DNA of 64,000 nucleotides from an uncultured Bacteroides sp. (GCA_945913015.1 CAMECH010000004.1:1-64000); one strand, 5' to 3'; shown: positions 37,211 through 46,174, numbered from the stretch's first letter. Translations and numbers: made by a program. Notes: generated by a model from the sequence alone, not told the origin.

Positions 37211-37969
37211 ATGACAGATTACGCAAAATTATGGGAGACAGTGAAAGGAAATGTTACATTTATTGTGATATCGGTCCTGATTATTGCAGCAGTATATCTG
37301 GCTGCGTTCGGACTGGAAAAGCTTATTGAAAAGAAATGTAATATGCGCTTTAATTCAGAGAGAACAAAGGTAAACAGGCTGGTAGTAATTGCTCTGTTTT
37401 CTGCGCTTTCGGCAGTACTTATGTTTTTTGAGTTCCCGGTATGGTTTGCTCCTTCTTTTTATGAGCTTGATTTCAGCGAAATACCGGCGCTTGTGGGTGC
37501 GTTTATGTTCGGGCCTACTGCAGGAGTAGCTATTGAGGGCATAAAAATTCTTCTGAAAATTGTACTAAAGGGAACGACAACAGCATTTGTAGGGGATTTT
37601 GCCAATTTTATAATTGGATGTGCAATGGTAGTTCCTGCTTCGGCAGTTTATTTTACCAAAAAATCAAGAAAATCAGCGCTTGTCGGAATGATAACAGGTG
37701 GGCTTTTCATGACACTCGCAGGAAGCTTTATGAACGGATTTTACCTTCTTCCAAAGTTCTCTGAGCTTTTCGGGCTCCCGATGGAAACTATTATTGCAAT
37801 GGGACACAAGGTAAACGGAAGCATTAACAGCGTATTTTCACTTGTTGCACTTGCGGTTGTGCCGTTCAATATTTTGAAGTCAGTTATTGTGGCAGTTATA
37901 ACACTTGTGCTTTACAAATATATAAGCAATCTTATTAAAGGACAGCATATTTCAGTTAAAAACAGTTAA
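37211..37969 (+). CDS. ribU: Riboflavin ECF transporter S component RibU
   Basis: Membrane substrate-binding subunit that, with a shared EcfA/A'/T module encoded elsewhere, imports riboflavin. 252 residues with six to seven hydrophobic helices. The family segments ALFSALSAVLMFFEFPVWF, ELDFSEIPALVGAFMFGP and AFVGDFANFIIG are present. The FMN riboswitch upstream supports the substrate. The first 25-30 residues form an extra N-terminal helix. AAAGGAG precedes ATG 37211. Confidence 0.95.
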   Translation: MTDYAKLWETVKGNVTFIVISVLIIAAVYLAAFGLEKLIEKKCNMRFNSERTKVNRLVVIALFSALSAVLMFFEFPVWFAPSFYELDFSEIPALVGAFMFGPTAGVAIEGIKILLKIVLKGTTTAFVGDFANFIIGCAMVVPASAVYFTKKSRKSALVGMITGGLFMTLAGSFMNGFYLLPKFSELFGLPMETIIAMGHKVNGSINSVFSLVALAVVPFNILKSVIVAVITLVLYKYISNLIKGQHISVKNS

Positions 37970-38054
37970 AATAAATTTTTGATTTTGAATAATTGAAAAA
38001 AATGCGGTAATAATATCCTCATGAACAGAAATTTCTGCGAAATGGAGGATTATT

Positions 38055-38318
38055 ATGAAAAAGTTTTTTATAAGCACTTTGCTTGCAGCGGTTACACTTG
38101 GCTCATTAACAGCCTGCGGTAACAATAACGGAAATAATAACATGAACACAAATGAAAATAATGCAACAAATCCTGTTCAGGAAATTGTTACCGATGCGGT
38201 TGAGGGGGTAAGTGAGGTAATGACAGATATAGGTAACGGAATCGGTGAAATGATGTCTGATGCTGTTCACGGTACAACACATAACAACGGCAGCACATTA
38301 AACAACAATAACAGATAA
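38055..38318 (+). CDS. Small putative lipoprotein, Asn-rich
   Basis: 87 residues: signal peptide with lipobox LTAC (Cys at about 21), then an Asn-rich stretch, a central amphipathic segment (about 42-72, with EIVTDAVEGVSEVM and GNGIGEMM) and an Asn-rich tail. I do not recognise a named family; similar small lipoproteins with a D/E-V-hydrophobic helix occur in Clostridia. AATGGAGG precedes ATG 38055, and a terminator follows. It appears to be a monocistronic unit between ribU and nadE. Confidence 0.75.
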   Translation: MKKFFISTLLAAVTLGSLTACGNNNGNNNMNTNENNATNPVQEIVTDAVEGVSEVMTDIGNGIGEMMSDAVHGTTHNNGSTLNNNNR

Positions 38319-38333
38319 TAAATAATATTGGGG

Positions 38334-38367
38334 CAGCCTGAGAACTTTTGTTTCTTGGGCTGTTTTT
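38334..38367 (+). terminator. Terminator after the small lipoprotein gene
   Basis: An 11-bp stem CAGCCTGAGAA (38334-38344) and TTCTTGGGCTG (38352-38362), with two G-U pairs, followed by TTTTT. Confidence 0.88.
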
Positions 38368-38477
38368 GCTATTGCAGGTTTGACTGTAAATATCTATTAT
38401 GCTAAGATAAATTCTATAATATAGCAGTGAAGTAAGACGCTAAAGCGTTTTTAAGCGTTTTCGGAATGGAGATTGGG

Positions 38478-40400
38478 ATGAAGGATGGATATGTTCGTAT
38501 TGAGGTCACAACACCTGATATAAAGGTTGCGGACTGCATTTTTAATAAAGAACAGATTTGCAGACAGATTGAAATGGCAGGCAATGCGCAGGTTTCGGTT
38601 CTGGTGTTTCCTGAGATGTGTCTGACAGGATACACCTGCAATGATTTGTTTTTGCAGGATACATTACTTTCGGAGGCTGAAAAAGCGCTCGGAGAGATAG
38701 CTTTGTATACAAAGAAAAAAGGAATGATTGTGGTTGTCGGGCTTCCGTTTAATTATTGCGGAAAGCTTTATAATGTTGCGGCGGTTATTAATGACGGGAA
38801 AATTCTCGGACTGGTTCCGAAGAAGCATATTCCAAACTATAATGAGTTTTATGAGCGCAGGCAGTTTGCAGAGGGCTTTGATGAGGCAAGACCGGTAAAT
38901 GTGGCAGGTCAGGATACATTTATCGGAGCTAAAATGCTTTTTAAATGTACTAATTTTTCAAAGCTTGTAATCGGAGTCGAAATCTGTGAGGATTTGTGGA
39001 CTCCGCTTCCTCCGAGCGTCGGTCTTGCGATGAACGGAGCTACTTTAATTGTTAACCCGTCAGCCAGCAATGAGACGGTTGGAAAAGAGGATTACAGAAG
39101 AAATCTTGTTACCGGACAGTCTGCAAGGCTTGTCTGTGCATATGCGTATGCCTCGGCAGGTGAAGGTGAATCAACGCAGGACCTTGTGTTCAGCGGACAT
39201 AATATTATTGCCGAGAACGGAACGCTGCTTGCTGAGTCGTCACTGTTTGTTAATAACGGAGTCGCAAATGATGTCGATTTTGACAGGATTAACGCTGAAC
39301 GCCGCAGAATGAGCACATTTTCTTCACTGACGGATGAGAACGCTTATAAGGTAATACCATTTGAGATAGAAGAAAAGGAATATACAAGTCTGATGCGCTA
39401 TATAGACCCGCATCCGTTTGTGCCTGATGATGAGAAAATGCGTAATGAAAGATGCGAGGCAATTCTGTCGATTCAGGCAATGGGACTTAAGAAAAGGCTT
39501 GCCCACATAGGCTGCAAAAATGTTGTAATCGGTATATCAGGAGGGCTTGATTCTACGCTTGCGCTTCTGGTAGCTGTACGCGCGTATGCAGCCCTCGGAC
39601 TTGATAATTCAGGAATTCATGCAGTGACAATGCCTTGTTTCGGAACAACTGACAGAACATATAATAATGCAGTCACGCTTATAAAGAGCCTCGGGTGCAC
39701 TCTGCATGAGATAGATATCAAAGAGTCTGTAACAAAGCATTTTGAAGATATCGGACATGACATTAATATTCATGATGTTACTTATGAAAACGGACAGGCA
39801 CGCGAGAGAACCCAGATACTTATGGATATTGCCAACCAGACAGGCGGAATTGTTATAGGAACGGGAGATATGTCTGAGCTTGCGTTAGGCTGGGCAACAT
39901 ATAACGGAGACCATATGTCAATGTATGGTGTAAATGCGTCAGTGCCAAAGACTCTTGTGCGCCATCTTGTGAGATATTATGCTGAAACCTGCGGCGATGA
40001 CAAGCTTTCAGAGGTGCTTATGGATGTTCTTGATACACCTGTAAGTCCGGAACTTCTGCCGCCTGATGAACATGGTCAGATTGACCAGAAGACTGAGGAT
40101 CTTGTAGGACCATATGAACTTCATGATTTCTTTATGTACTATGTGCTGAGATTCGGCATACGTCCGGCGAAGCTATATAAGCTTGCGTGTGTGGCATTTA
40201 AACTGGATTATGATAATGAAACCATATTGAAATGGCTGAAGACATTTTACAGGAGATTTTTCACCCAGCATTTCAAACGCTCATGTCTGCCGGACGGCCC
40301 AAAGGTTGGTACCGTTGCAGTTTCACCGAGAGGCGATTTGAGAATGCCGAGTGATGCAAGTGTAAGAATATGGATGAAAGAGCTTGAAGAACTGGTGTAG
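38478..40400 (+). CDS. nadE: Glutamine-dependent NAD+ synthetase
   Basis: Two-domain enzyme of 640 residues. An N-terminal nitrilase-type glutaminase has the E-K-C triad in VFPEMCLTGY, PKKHIPNY and GVEICEDLW. A C-terminal synthetase has the SGGLDS P-loop near 355. Ammonia is channelled between the domains to amidate deamido-NAD. ATG 38478 follows GGAGA (38468-38472). Convergent with the AMP-binding gene. Confidence 0.97.
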   Translation: MKDGYVRIEVTTPDIKVADCIFNKEQICRQIEMAGNAQVSVLVFPEMCLTGYTCNDLFLQDTLLSEAEKALGEIALYTKKKGMIVVVGLPFNYCGKLYNVAAVINDGKILGLVPKKHIPNYNEFYERRQFAEGFDEARPVNVAGQDTFIGAKMLFKCTNFSKLVIGVEICEDLWTPLPPSVGLAMNGATLIVNPSASNETVGKEDYRRNLVTGQSARLVCAYAYASAGEGESTQDLVFSGHNIIAENGTLLAESSLFVNNGVANDVDFDRINAERRRMSTFSSLTDENAYKVIPFEIEEKEYTSLMRYIDPHPFVPDDEKMRNERCEAILSIQAMGLKKRLAHIGCKNVVIGISGGLDSTLALLVAVRAYAALGLDNSGIHAVTMPCFGTTDRTYNNAVTLIKSLGCTLHEIDIKESVTKHFEDIGHDINIHDVTYENGQARERTQILMDIANQTGGIVIGTGDMSELALGWATYNGDHMSMYGVNASVPKTLVRHLVRYYAETCGDDKLSEVLMDVLDTPVSPELLPPDEHGQIDQKTEDLVGPYELHDFFMYYVLRFGIRPAKLYKLACVAFKLDYDNETILKWLKTFYRRFFTQHFKRSCLPDGPKVGTVAVSPRGDLRMPSDASVRIWMKELEELV

Positions 40401-40422
40401 CGGCAAAATTGTATGAATTATG

Positions 40423-40441
40423 TAAAGGTATTGTGCCTTTA
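40423..40441. terminator. Small convergent hairpin between nadE and the AMP-binding gene
   Basis: An 8-bp stem TAAAGGTA (40423-40430) and TGCCTTTA (40434-40441), one G-U pair, TTG loop, in the 38-base gap and overlapping the minus-strand stop codon. T-runs are weak on both sides. Confidence 0.4.
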
Positions 40442-41869
40442 TTCATTAACGGAGCTGCTGCACATATCAGCAAGTGCCCATCTGTCAAGTTGTCCTGAGG
40501 CATCTCTCGGAAGAGGAGTGCGGACAATTACAAAGTGGTTTATATGGCGCGATACGCACTTGGATTTATTGTATGCATTTACAATGCGCTGTGCCTGTTC
40601 ATTCTTGAAATTATCATCCTTTGTGCTTATCCATATGGTGCTTGCACCATGAAGAAGCCCAAGTGCAGTTTCATTAACCGAAGAATTGGAATTAAAGAAC
40701 TCCTCGACTTCAAGACAGTTGATTTTTTCACCGTTTGGAAGGGCGAGGATGTTTTTCTTGCTTCCGGTTATAATAAGATGACCGTCATCCGTCATATGGC
40801 CTAAATCACCCGAATGGAGGTAGCCATCGGTTAATACTTTGGCAGTTTCTTCATCATCATTGTCGTAGCCGTTCATGATTCCGCGGCTCTTGATGAAAAT
40901 TTCACCGTCAGAAGCGACATACACATTTATATCATCATATGGCACAAGCTCATGTCCGGTATCTTTTGATGAGACTGCAATGCCGCCGGAGGCTGCCGTA
41001 AGTCCGTATACCGAGTAAATGGTGTAACCATCGTCCTCAAGCTCATTTATGATGTGTGAAGGGCAGTGGCTTTCTCCGATAACTATCGTCTTAAGTCCTT
41101 CATTGAGTGCATTTAAATGTATAAAGCCTTCAAGCATTGCAGGAACAACCGGAAGGATTGACGGAAGATAATAGATTGTGTCAAATCCTATATGCTTTAT
41201 TCCGCGGCTTATGCACACGCATGCACCGCAGCTTAGTGGCCAGAGCAGGCTGTATACAAGGCCGAATACATGATTCAGAGGAAGTATTGAAAGAACACGG
41301 TCACTGCTGTCGCAATGTATTCTTGTTGAAACAAGAGATGTGCTGAAATTCAGATTCTCTGAGGTGAGTACAACGGCTTTGGCAAGTTCACTTGTTCCTG
41401 ATGTGAAGAAAAGAATATTTCCTTCCGGGACAGAGGTGTCAGGCACGGCCTGAATGCCGGCATCCGAAGCTGCTTCAGCATCGGAGCAGTTTTCCTCATC
41501 ATGTACATTTTGTATTATCTCGGCATTGCTGTCGGCAAGTATGTACTGCATTGTTGATGAGAGAATATAATCGGGACGTACCTTGTCAAGAAGTATGCGT
41601 CTCTCAGCATCAGCAAGAAATGAGTCAAGCAGCACTACGTCTTTGCCCGCGATTACGGCGCCAAAGAAATTAACGACCCATCTGTATGATGCAGGCCCGA
41701 TTAACGCAATGCGCTTTTTGTCAAAATGTTTAAAATGTACGGCTTTCTTGCAGGAATCTTTAAAAAGCTCTGAATATGTTATTGCGTGTGTATCATATAA
41801 TATAGCTGTGTCGTCTGGATATTTTTCGGCACTCTTTTTAAGAAGATTGTAAAATGTATTTTCTGACAT
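40439..41869 (-). CDS. AMP-binding (adenylate-forming) family protein with degenerate core motifs
   Basis: A 476-residue ANL-superfamily protein (acyl/aryl-CoA ligase and NRPS adenylation fold). The fold is clear: FFTSGTSELAKAVVLT (A3), LPLNHVFGLVYSLLWPLSCGA, HSGDLGHMTDDGHLIITG (A7-A8). Key residues deviate. The A3 glycine/proline loop is SELAKAV instead of TGxPKGV, the usual YGxTE reads YGLTAASGG, the Arg of GR(K)K is Ser (GSKKN), and the A10 catalytic Lys is replaced by Gln (DASGQLDR). No carrier protein or partner enzyme lies nearby. It could be a specialised ligase or a protein that binds acyl-adenylate without full catalysis; substrate unknown. GGAGATG precedes the start. Confidence 0.85.
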   Translation of the reverse strand: MSENTFYNLLKKSAEKYPDDTAILYDTHAITYSELFKDSCKKAVHFKHFDKKRIALIGPASYRWVVNFFGAVIAGKDVVLLDSFLADAERRILLDKVRPDYILSSTMQYILADSNAEIIQNVHDEENCSDAEAASDAGIQAVPDTSVPEGNILFFTSGTSELAKAVVLTSENLNFSTSLVSTRIHCDSSDRVLSILPLNHVFGLVYSLLWPLSCGACVCISRGIKHIGFDTIYYLPSILPVVPAMLEGFIHLNALNEGLKTIVIGESHCPSHIINELEDDGYTIYSVYGLTAASGGIAVSSKDTGHELVPYDDINVYVASDGEIFIKSRGIMNGYDNDDEETAKVLTDGYLHSGDLGHMTDDGHLIITGSKKNILALPNGEKINCLEVEEFFNSNSSVNETALGLLHGASTIWISTKDDNFKNEQAQRIVNAYNKSKCVSRHINHFVIVRTPLPRDASGQLDRWALADMCSSSVNE

Positions 41870-41922
41870 TGTTTTTCATCTCCGGGATATTGTCTTTGTT
41901 GACATAATTTTATAATAATGAC

Positions 41923-41951
41923 ATAATAGCAGAATTGTGTAGAAATTACAA
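41923..41951 (-). promoter_or_regulatory. Promoter of the AMP-binding gene
   Basis: On the minus strand: TTGTAA (41951-41946), 17 bases, TATTAT (41928-41923). The -35 overlaps the left arm of the dyad at 41948-41975. Confidence 0.55.
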
Positions 41952-41975
41952 ATTATATTTGGACTTGTAATTTGT
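41948..41975. promoter_or_regulatory. Operator-like dyad in a divergent promoter region
   Basis: ACAAATTA (41948-41955) and TAATTTGT (41968-41975) are a perfect 8-bp inverted repeat. They cover the -35 of the minus-strand promoter and lie over the -35 of a possible plus-strand promoter TTGGAC(18)TATATT (41959-41988) of ireB. Confidence 0.45.
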
Positions 41976-42028
41976 CAGCTTTTATATTAGAATACATAGT
42001 GAGTTTAAGAGAAGGAACGTGAAAGAAG

Positions 42029-42286
42029 ATGTTAGATAACAATACCCGTTTTTTTAAGACACAGCCGGACAAGACAATTTCCGTAGAGGAGATATTAGAG
42101 CAGGTATACCTTGCACTGAAAGAAAAAGGTTATAATCCGGTTAATCAGATTGTCGGATATATTATGTCAGGAGATCCGACATACATAACAAGCCATAATA
42201 ATGCAAGAAGCCTGATTATGAAGGTTGAGAGAGATGAACTTGTTGAAGAAGTAATCCGTTATTTTATTGAAGGTAAGGGACTTTAA
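42029..42286 (+). CDS. ireB: IreB family regulatory phosphoprotein (UPF0297)
   Basis: 85 residues, full length for the family. Conserved TxxF(K) start, [44 protein letters not shown] as separate recognisable blocks, and a helical C-terminus. In Enterococcus, IreB is phosphorylated by the PASTA kinase IreK on N-terminal Thr residues and affects cell-wall stress tolerance; Thr residues are present near the start here. The kinase and phosphatase homologues are at 24.5-27.2 kb. First gene of the conserved ireB-ruvX-DUF1292 trio. Confidence 0.95.
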   Translation: MLDNNTRFFKTQPDKTISVEEILEQVYLALKEKGYNPVNQIVGYIMSGDPTYITSHNNARSLIMKVERDELVEEVIRYFIEGKGL

Positions 42287-42291
42287 TAAAT

Positions 42292-42711
42292 ATGCGCATT
42301 TTGGGACTTGATTATGGAACAAAGACGGTAGGTGTTGCTGTGACTGATGCACTTGGAATCACCGTGCAGCCGTTAGAGACTATTACAAGAGATGCTGATA
42401 ATAAACTTCGTCCTACGCTTCGCAGGATTGAAGAACTTATAGAAGAGATGAATGTGCAGGAAATTGTTCTGGGACTGCCTCTTAACATGGATGGAAGCGA
42501 AGGGGAGCGCGCGACTCGCTCAAGGGAATTCGCAGATATGCTTGAGAGAAGGACAGGACTTTCCGTGCATTTGCTGGATGAACGACTGACAACATTAGAA
42601 GCGGATGAGATACTTGATTCTTGCGGAATACCGAAGAAGAATCATAAAAGATATGTTGACAGTGTTGCAGCGGTTTTGATTTTGGAAGATTATGTGAGGA
42701 ATTGTTGTTAA
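42292..42711 (+). CDS. ruvX: Holliday junction resolvase-like RuvX (YqgF)
   Basis: A 139-residue RNase H-fold protein: LGLDYGTKTVGVAVTD with the first acidic residue, VLGLPLNMDGSEG, and DERLTT with a second Glu. Implicated in pre-16S rRNA processing and recombination. Five bases after ireB; its stop overlaps the next start (TAATG). Confidence 0.97.
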   Translation: MRILGLDYGTKTVGVAVTDALGITVQPLETITRDADNKLRPTLRRIEELIEEMNVQEIVLGLPLNMDGSEGERATRSREFADMLERRTGLSVHLLDERLTTLEADEILDSCGIPKKNHKRYVDSVAAVLILEDYVRNCC

Positions 42712-42974
42712 TGGAGAAAATTACGTGTTTGACCGACAATAATGAGCCGGTTGTTTTTTTTGTATTAGAAGAGACAAGAATTAACGGAAAGAATTATCTT
42801 CTTGTTACTGATGTTGAGGATGCAGAGGCTGATGCTGACGCATATATTTTAAAGGACGAGTCTGCAGATTCCGATACCGAAGCAGCGTATGTTATTGTTG
42901 AGGATGATGATGAACTCGAATATGTTTCTCAGATATTTGCAGAGCTTCTGGATGATGTGGATATAGAGAAGTAA
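42711..42974 (+). CDS. DUF1292 family protein (YrzB-like)
   Basis: 87 acidic residues. EKITCLTDNNEPVVFFVLEET opens the DUF1292 fold, followed by very acidic segments (DVEDAEADADAYIL) and VEDDDELEYVSQIF. Function unknown; the gene follows ireB and ruvX throughout Firmicutes. ATG 42711 overlaps the ruvX stop. Confidence 0.9.
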   Translation: MEKITCLTDNNEPVVFFVLEETRINGKNYLLVTDVEDAEADADAYILKDESADSDTEAAYVIVEDDDELEYVSQIFAELLDDVDIEK

Positions 42975-43080
42975 TAAGTGTTTATAATATATTTTATAAA
43001 TTGCATTTTAATTATATGGGTATATCACATAATGGTCGTGAAATGTGAATGTACCATCAGGAAAGGAAACGGTATTTATT

Positions 43081-44751
43081 TTGAAAAAAGAGAATAACGG
43101 AACTGTCAAGGTAATTCCATTGGGAGGCCTTGAGCAGATTGGAATGAACATGACTGCCTTTGAGTCCGAAGACAGTATTATTGTTGTGGATTGCGGACTT
43201 GCATTTCCGGATGATGAAATGCTCGGTATAGACCTTGTTATCCCGGATGTTACGTACTTAAAGGAGAATATAAGCAAGGTTAAAGGATTTGTTATTACGC
43301 ATGGTCATGAAGACCATATCGGAGCACTTCCGTACGTGCTTAAGGAGATAAATGTGCCCGTCTATGCGACTAAGCTTACAACGGCAATCATTGAATCCAA
43401 ATTAAAAGAACACAACCTGCTTCACGACACAAAGCGCAAGGTTGTAAAGTATGGACAGTCAATTAATCTCGGAGATTTCAGGATTGAATTTATAAGGACT
43501 AACCACAGCATTGCAGATGCAGCGGCACTTGCAATTTATACTCCTGCCGGAGTAATCGTACACACAGGTGACTTTAAGGTGGATTATACACCTGTATTCG
43601 GTGACCCGATAGATTTGCAGAGATTCGGTGAAATCGGCAAGAAGGGTGTGCTTGCTCTTATGTGTGACAGTACCAATGTACTGCGCCCGGGATTTACAAT
43701 GTCGGAGAGAACAGTCGGCAGAACACTTGATAATATTTTTAACGAGAATCAGAACAGCAGGCTTATCATAGCAACATTTGCCTCTAATGTGGACCGTGTT
43801 CAGCAGATAATCAACTGTGCGCGTAAATACAACCGCAAGGTCTGTGTTGAAGGCAGAAGCATGGTTAATATAATAAATGTTGCAAGTGAGCTGGGTTATC
43901 TTGATATTCCGGACGGAACACTGATTGAGACAGAACAGATGAAGAATTACACCAATGAGCAGATTGTACTGATAACAACAGGAAGTCAGGGTGAATCAAT
44001 GGCAGCGCTCTCAAGAATGGCTGCAAATCTTCACCGCAAGGTTTCAATTCAGCCGGGAGATACTGTAATATTCAGTTCAACACCTATTCCGGGCAATGAG
44101 AAGTCAGTTGCAAAGGTAATTAATGAGCTTGGCATGAAGGGCGCAAAGGTTATTTTCCAGGATACTCATGTGTCGGGACATGCATGCGAAGAGGAAATTA
44201 AACTTATTTATTCACTTGTAAAGCCAAGGTATTCAATCCCTGTGCATGGTGAATACCGTCATCTTATGGCTCAGAAGGAGCTTGCAGAAGGTCTTGGAAT
44301 GGATAAGGATGACATTTTTGTTATTCACTCGGGAGATGTACTTTCGTTAAGCGAAGAAAATGCGGAGGTAGTAGATAAGGTCACAACCGGAGCAATACTG
44401 GTTGATGGTCTTGGCGTAGGTGATGTCGGAAATATTGTATTAAGAGACAGACAGAATCTTGCCGAGAACGGAATAATCGTTGTAGTTCTTACTCTTGAAA
44501 AATACAGCAACCAGCTTCTTGCAGGGCCTGACATAGTGTCAAGGGGATTTGTGTATGTAAGGGAATCAGAAGGTCTTATGGATGAGGCAAAAAGCGTGAT
44601 TGAACAGGCTGTGCTTGACTGTCTTGACAGAAATGTATCCGACTGGGGAAAGATAAAAGGAACGATTAAAGATACTCTTAGTGAATTACTTTGGAAGAAG
44701 ATGAAACGTAATCCTGTTATTCTTCCGATTATTATGGAAGTGGGCGAATAA
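43081..44751 (+). CDS. rnj: Ribonuclease J
   Basis: 5'-exo/endoribonuclease central to mRNA turnover in Firmicutes. About 556 residues: metallo-beta-lactamase motif HGHEDHIGA, TNHSIADA, HTGDFKVD, the beta-CASP region with CDSTNV and HVSGHA, and a C-terminal domain. The frame is open from GTG 43045, but homologues begin with a short Lys-rich N-terminus before VKVIPLGGLEQIG. That favours TTG 43081, preceded by AGGAAAGGAAACGG, with long spacing. The start is therefore uncertain. Confidence 0.95.
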   Translation: MKKENNGTVKVIPLGGLEQIGMNMTAFESEDSIIVVDCGLAFPDDEMLGIDLVIPDVTYLKENISKVKGFVITHGHEDHIGALPYVLKEINVPVYATKLTTAIIESKLKEHNLLHDTKRKVVKYGQSINLGDFRIEFIRTNHSIADAAALAIYTPAGVIVHTGDFKVDYTPVFGDPIDLQRFGEIGKKGVLALMCDSTNVLRPGFTMSERTVGRTLDNIFNENQNSRLIIATFASNVDRVQQIINCARKYNRKVCVEGRSMVNIINVASELGYLDIPDGTLIETEQMKNYTNEQIVLITTGSQGESMAALSRMAANLHRKVSIQPGDTVIFSSTPIPGNEKSVAKVINELGMKGAKVIFQDTHVSGHACEEEIKLIYSLVKPRYSIPVHGEYRHLMAQKELAEGLGMDKDDIFVIHSGDVLSLSEENAEVVDKVTTGAILVDGLGVGDVGNIVLRDRQNLAENGIIVVVLTLEKYSNQLLAGPDIVSRGFVYVRESEGLMDEAKSVIEQAVLDCLDRNVSDWGKIKGTIKDTLSELLWKKMKRNPVILPIIMEVGE

Positions 44752-44788
44752 TTTTTGATACTGTGTGGATAGTAGATTGGAGAGCTGC

Positions 44789-45145
44789 ATGAATGAAGTT
44801 GAGCGTCTGACAGAGGAACTTAGCAGGGCTGTAAAGGAAAGCAGTGTTTATGCTGCTTATACTGAGGCTTACAGGGCACTTTCACAGTACCCGGGACTTT
44901 TGCGTGAAACAAATGAGCTCCGCAGAGAGAATTTTAAACTGCAAAATTCAGAAGATATTGAAGGAATGTTTGACCGTGTTGAGTCATTTCGCAAAAGATA
45001 TGCAGAACTTAGAAAGCATCAGGCTGTCAATGATTTCCTTAAAGCGGAACTGTGTCTTTCAAGAATGATACAGTCTATAGGAAATTCAATTGTCAGTGAA
45101 ATCGACTTTGATATGAGCTTCTTGGAGGATTGCGATGGAAGATAA
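44789..45145 (+). CDS. YlbF/YmcA family protein
   Basis: 118 mostly helical residues of the Com_YlbF family. In Bacillus, YlbF, YmcA and YaaT form a Fe-S complex that modulates RNase Y and development. This copy follows RNase J, consistent with an RNA-decay role (inference). ATG 44789 lies five bases after GGAGAG (44779-44784). It overlaps the next gene by 11 bases. Confidence 0.83.
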   Translation: MNEVERLTEELSRAVKESSVYAAYTEAYRALSQYPGLLRETNELRRENFKLQNSEDIEGMFDRVESFRKRYAELRKHQAVNDFLKAELCLSRMIQSIGNSIVSEIDFDMSFLEDCDGR

Positions 45146-45518
45146 AAATATTCGTTTTGGCATAAGTATTGCCATTAATATAATTGTGGTAATAATAGCG
45201 GTTATAATTATGTACGTTATCGGCTCAAAAGGTTTTCAGTTCGGTGCAGCTATTTTTGATGAACGGGCTGTAGATACAGTCGAAAATGCAAGAGAGGTTG
45301 AGGTCACTATTCCTGTCAATATTACCGATTCAAAGATTGCGGACACTATGTATGAAAAGGGACTTGTCGAGGATAAGACTGTATTTAAAATTCAGATAGC
45401 ACTGTCGGAATACAAAGGAAAGTTTAAGGCAGGAACGTATACTCTTAATACTTCAATGAAGCCTACGGAGATTATGGAAAGCCTATGCCAGCAGAATAAG
45501 GATGAGGGTGCACAATGA
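45135..45518 (+). CDS. Short MltG-like membrane protein (YceG N-terminal part only)
   Basis: 127 residues: a membrane helix at about 10-30, then a LysM-like MltG domain (VEVTIPVNITDSKIADTMYEKGLVEDKTVF, then FKAGTYTLNTSMKPTEIMESL). Full MltG proteins are about 330-380 residues and carry the lytic transglycosylase Glu in the following domain, which is absent here. The position matches yrrL (mltG) of the Bacillus yrr cluster, upstream of trmR. Either a functional short form without catalysis or a remnant; the reading frame and overlaps with both neighbours look intact. Confidence 0.82.
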   Translation: MEDKNIRFGISIAINIIVVIIAVIIMYVIGSKGFQFGAAIFDERAVDTVENAREVEVTIPVNITDSKIADTMYEKGLVEDKTVFKIQIALSEYKGKFKAGTYTLNTSMKPTEIMESLCQQNKDEGAQ

Positions 45519-46159
45519 TAGTGAATGAAAGAATTGTGGCCTACATTAATTCGCTTGACACAGGTAACAGGGAAGTCCTTAAGGATATTGAGACGCAGGC
45601 AAGAAAGGAACTTGTTCCGATAATCAGGAAAGAAATGGAGAATTTCTTAAAGGTTATGCTTGCGCTGAAACAACCGCAGTCAATCCTTGAGGTTGGCACG
45701 GCAGTCGGATATTCGGCAATTCTCATGAGTGATAACATGCCGTCAGGATGTCATATAACTACTATTGAGAATTATGATAAGAGAATTGAAAAAGCAAAGG
45801 AAAATATAAGAAAAGCCGGCAGGGATGATGTCATTACGCTTCTTGAAGGCGATGCGCTTGAGATTCTTCCGTCACTTCCTGATGAGGAATTTGATTTTTT
45901 GTTTATGGATGCGGCTAAGGGTCAGTATATTAATTTCCTGCCGCAGGTGTTAAGGGTATTAAAGCCGGGAGCAGTGATGATTTCGGACAATGTCCTTCAG
46001 GAAGGTGATATTGTTGAATCACGTTATGCCGTGACAAGAAGAAATAGAACAATACATGCAAGAATGCGTGAGTACATGTACACGCTGACACATATGGATG
46101 AACTGGTTACATCTATTGTACCGATAGGTGATGGAATAACAGTTTCGGTTAAAAAATGA
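45515..46159 (+). CDS. trmR: tRNA 5-hydroxyuridine methyltransferase-like O-methyltransferase (TrmR/YrrM)
   Basis: A 214-residue class I SAM methyltransferase with ILEVGTAVGYSAILMS (motif I), TIENYDKRIEKA and FLFMDAAKGQYINFLP. TrmR converts ho5U34 of certain tRNAs to mo5U34. Its neighbour encodes a U32 peptidase-like protein of the type that makes ho5U. Four-base overlap with the upstream gene. Confidence 0.9.
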   Translation: MIVNERIVAYINSLDTGNREVLKDIETQARKELVPIIRKEMENFLKVMLALKQPQSILEVGTAVGYSAILMSDNMPSGCHITTIENYDKRIEKAKENIRKAGRDDVITLLEGDALEILPSLPDEEFDFLFMDAAKGQYINFLPQVLRVLKPGAVMISDNVLQEGDIVESRYAVTRRNRTIHARMREYMYTLTHMDELVTSIVPIGDGITVSVKK

Positions 46160-46174
46160 TTATGGAGGAAAAAG

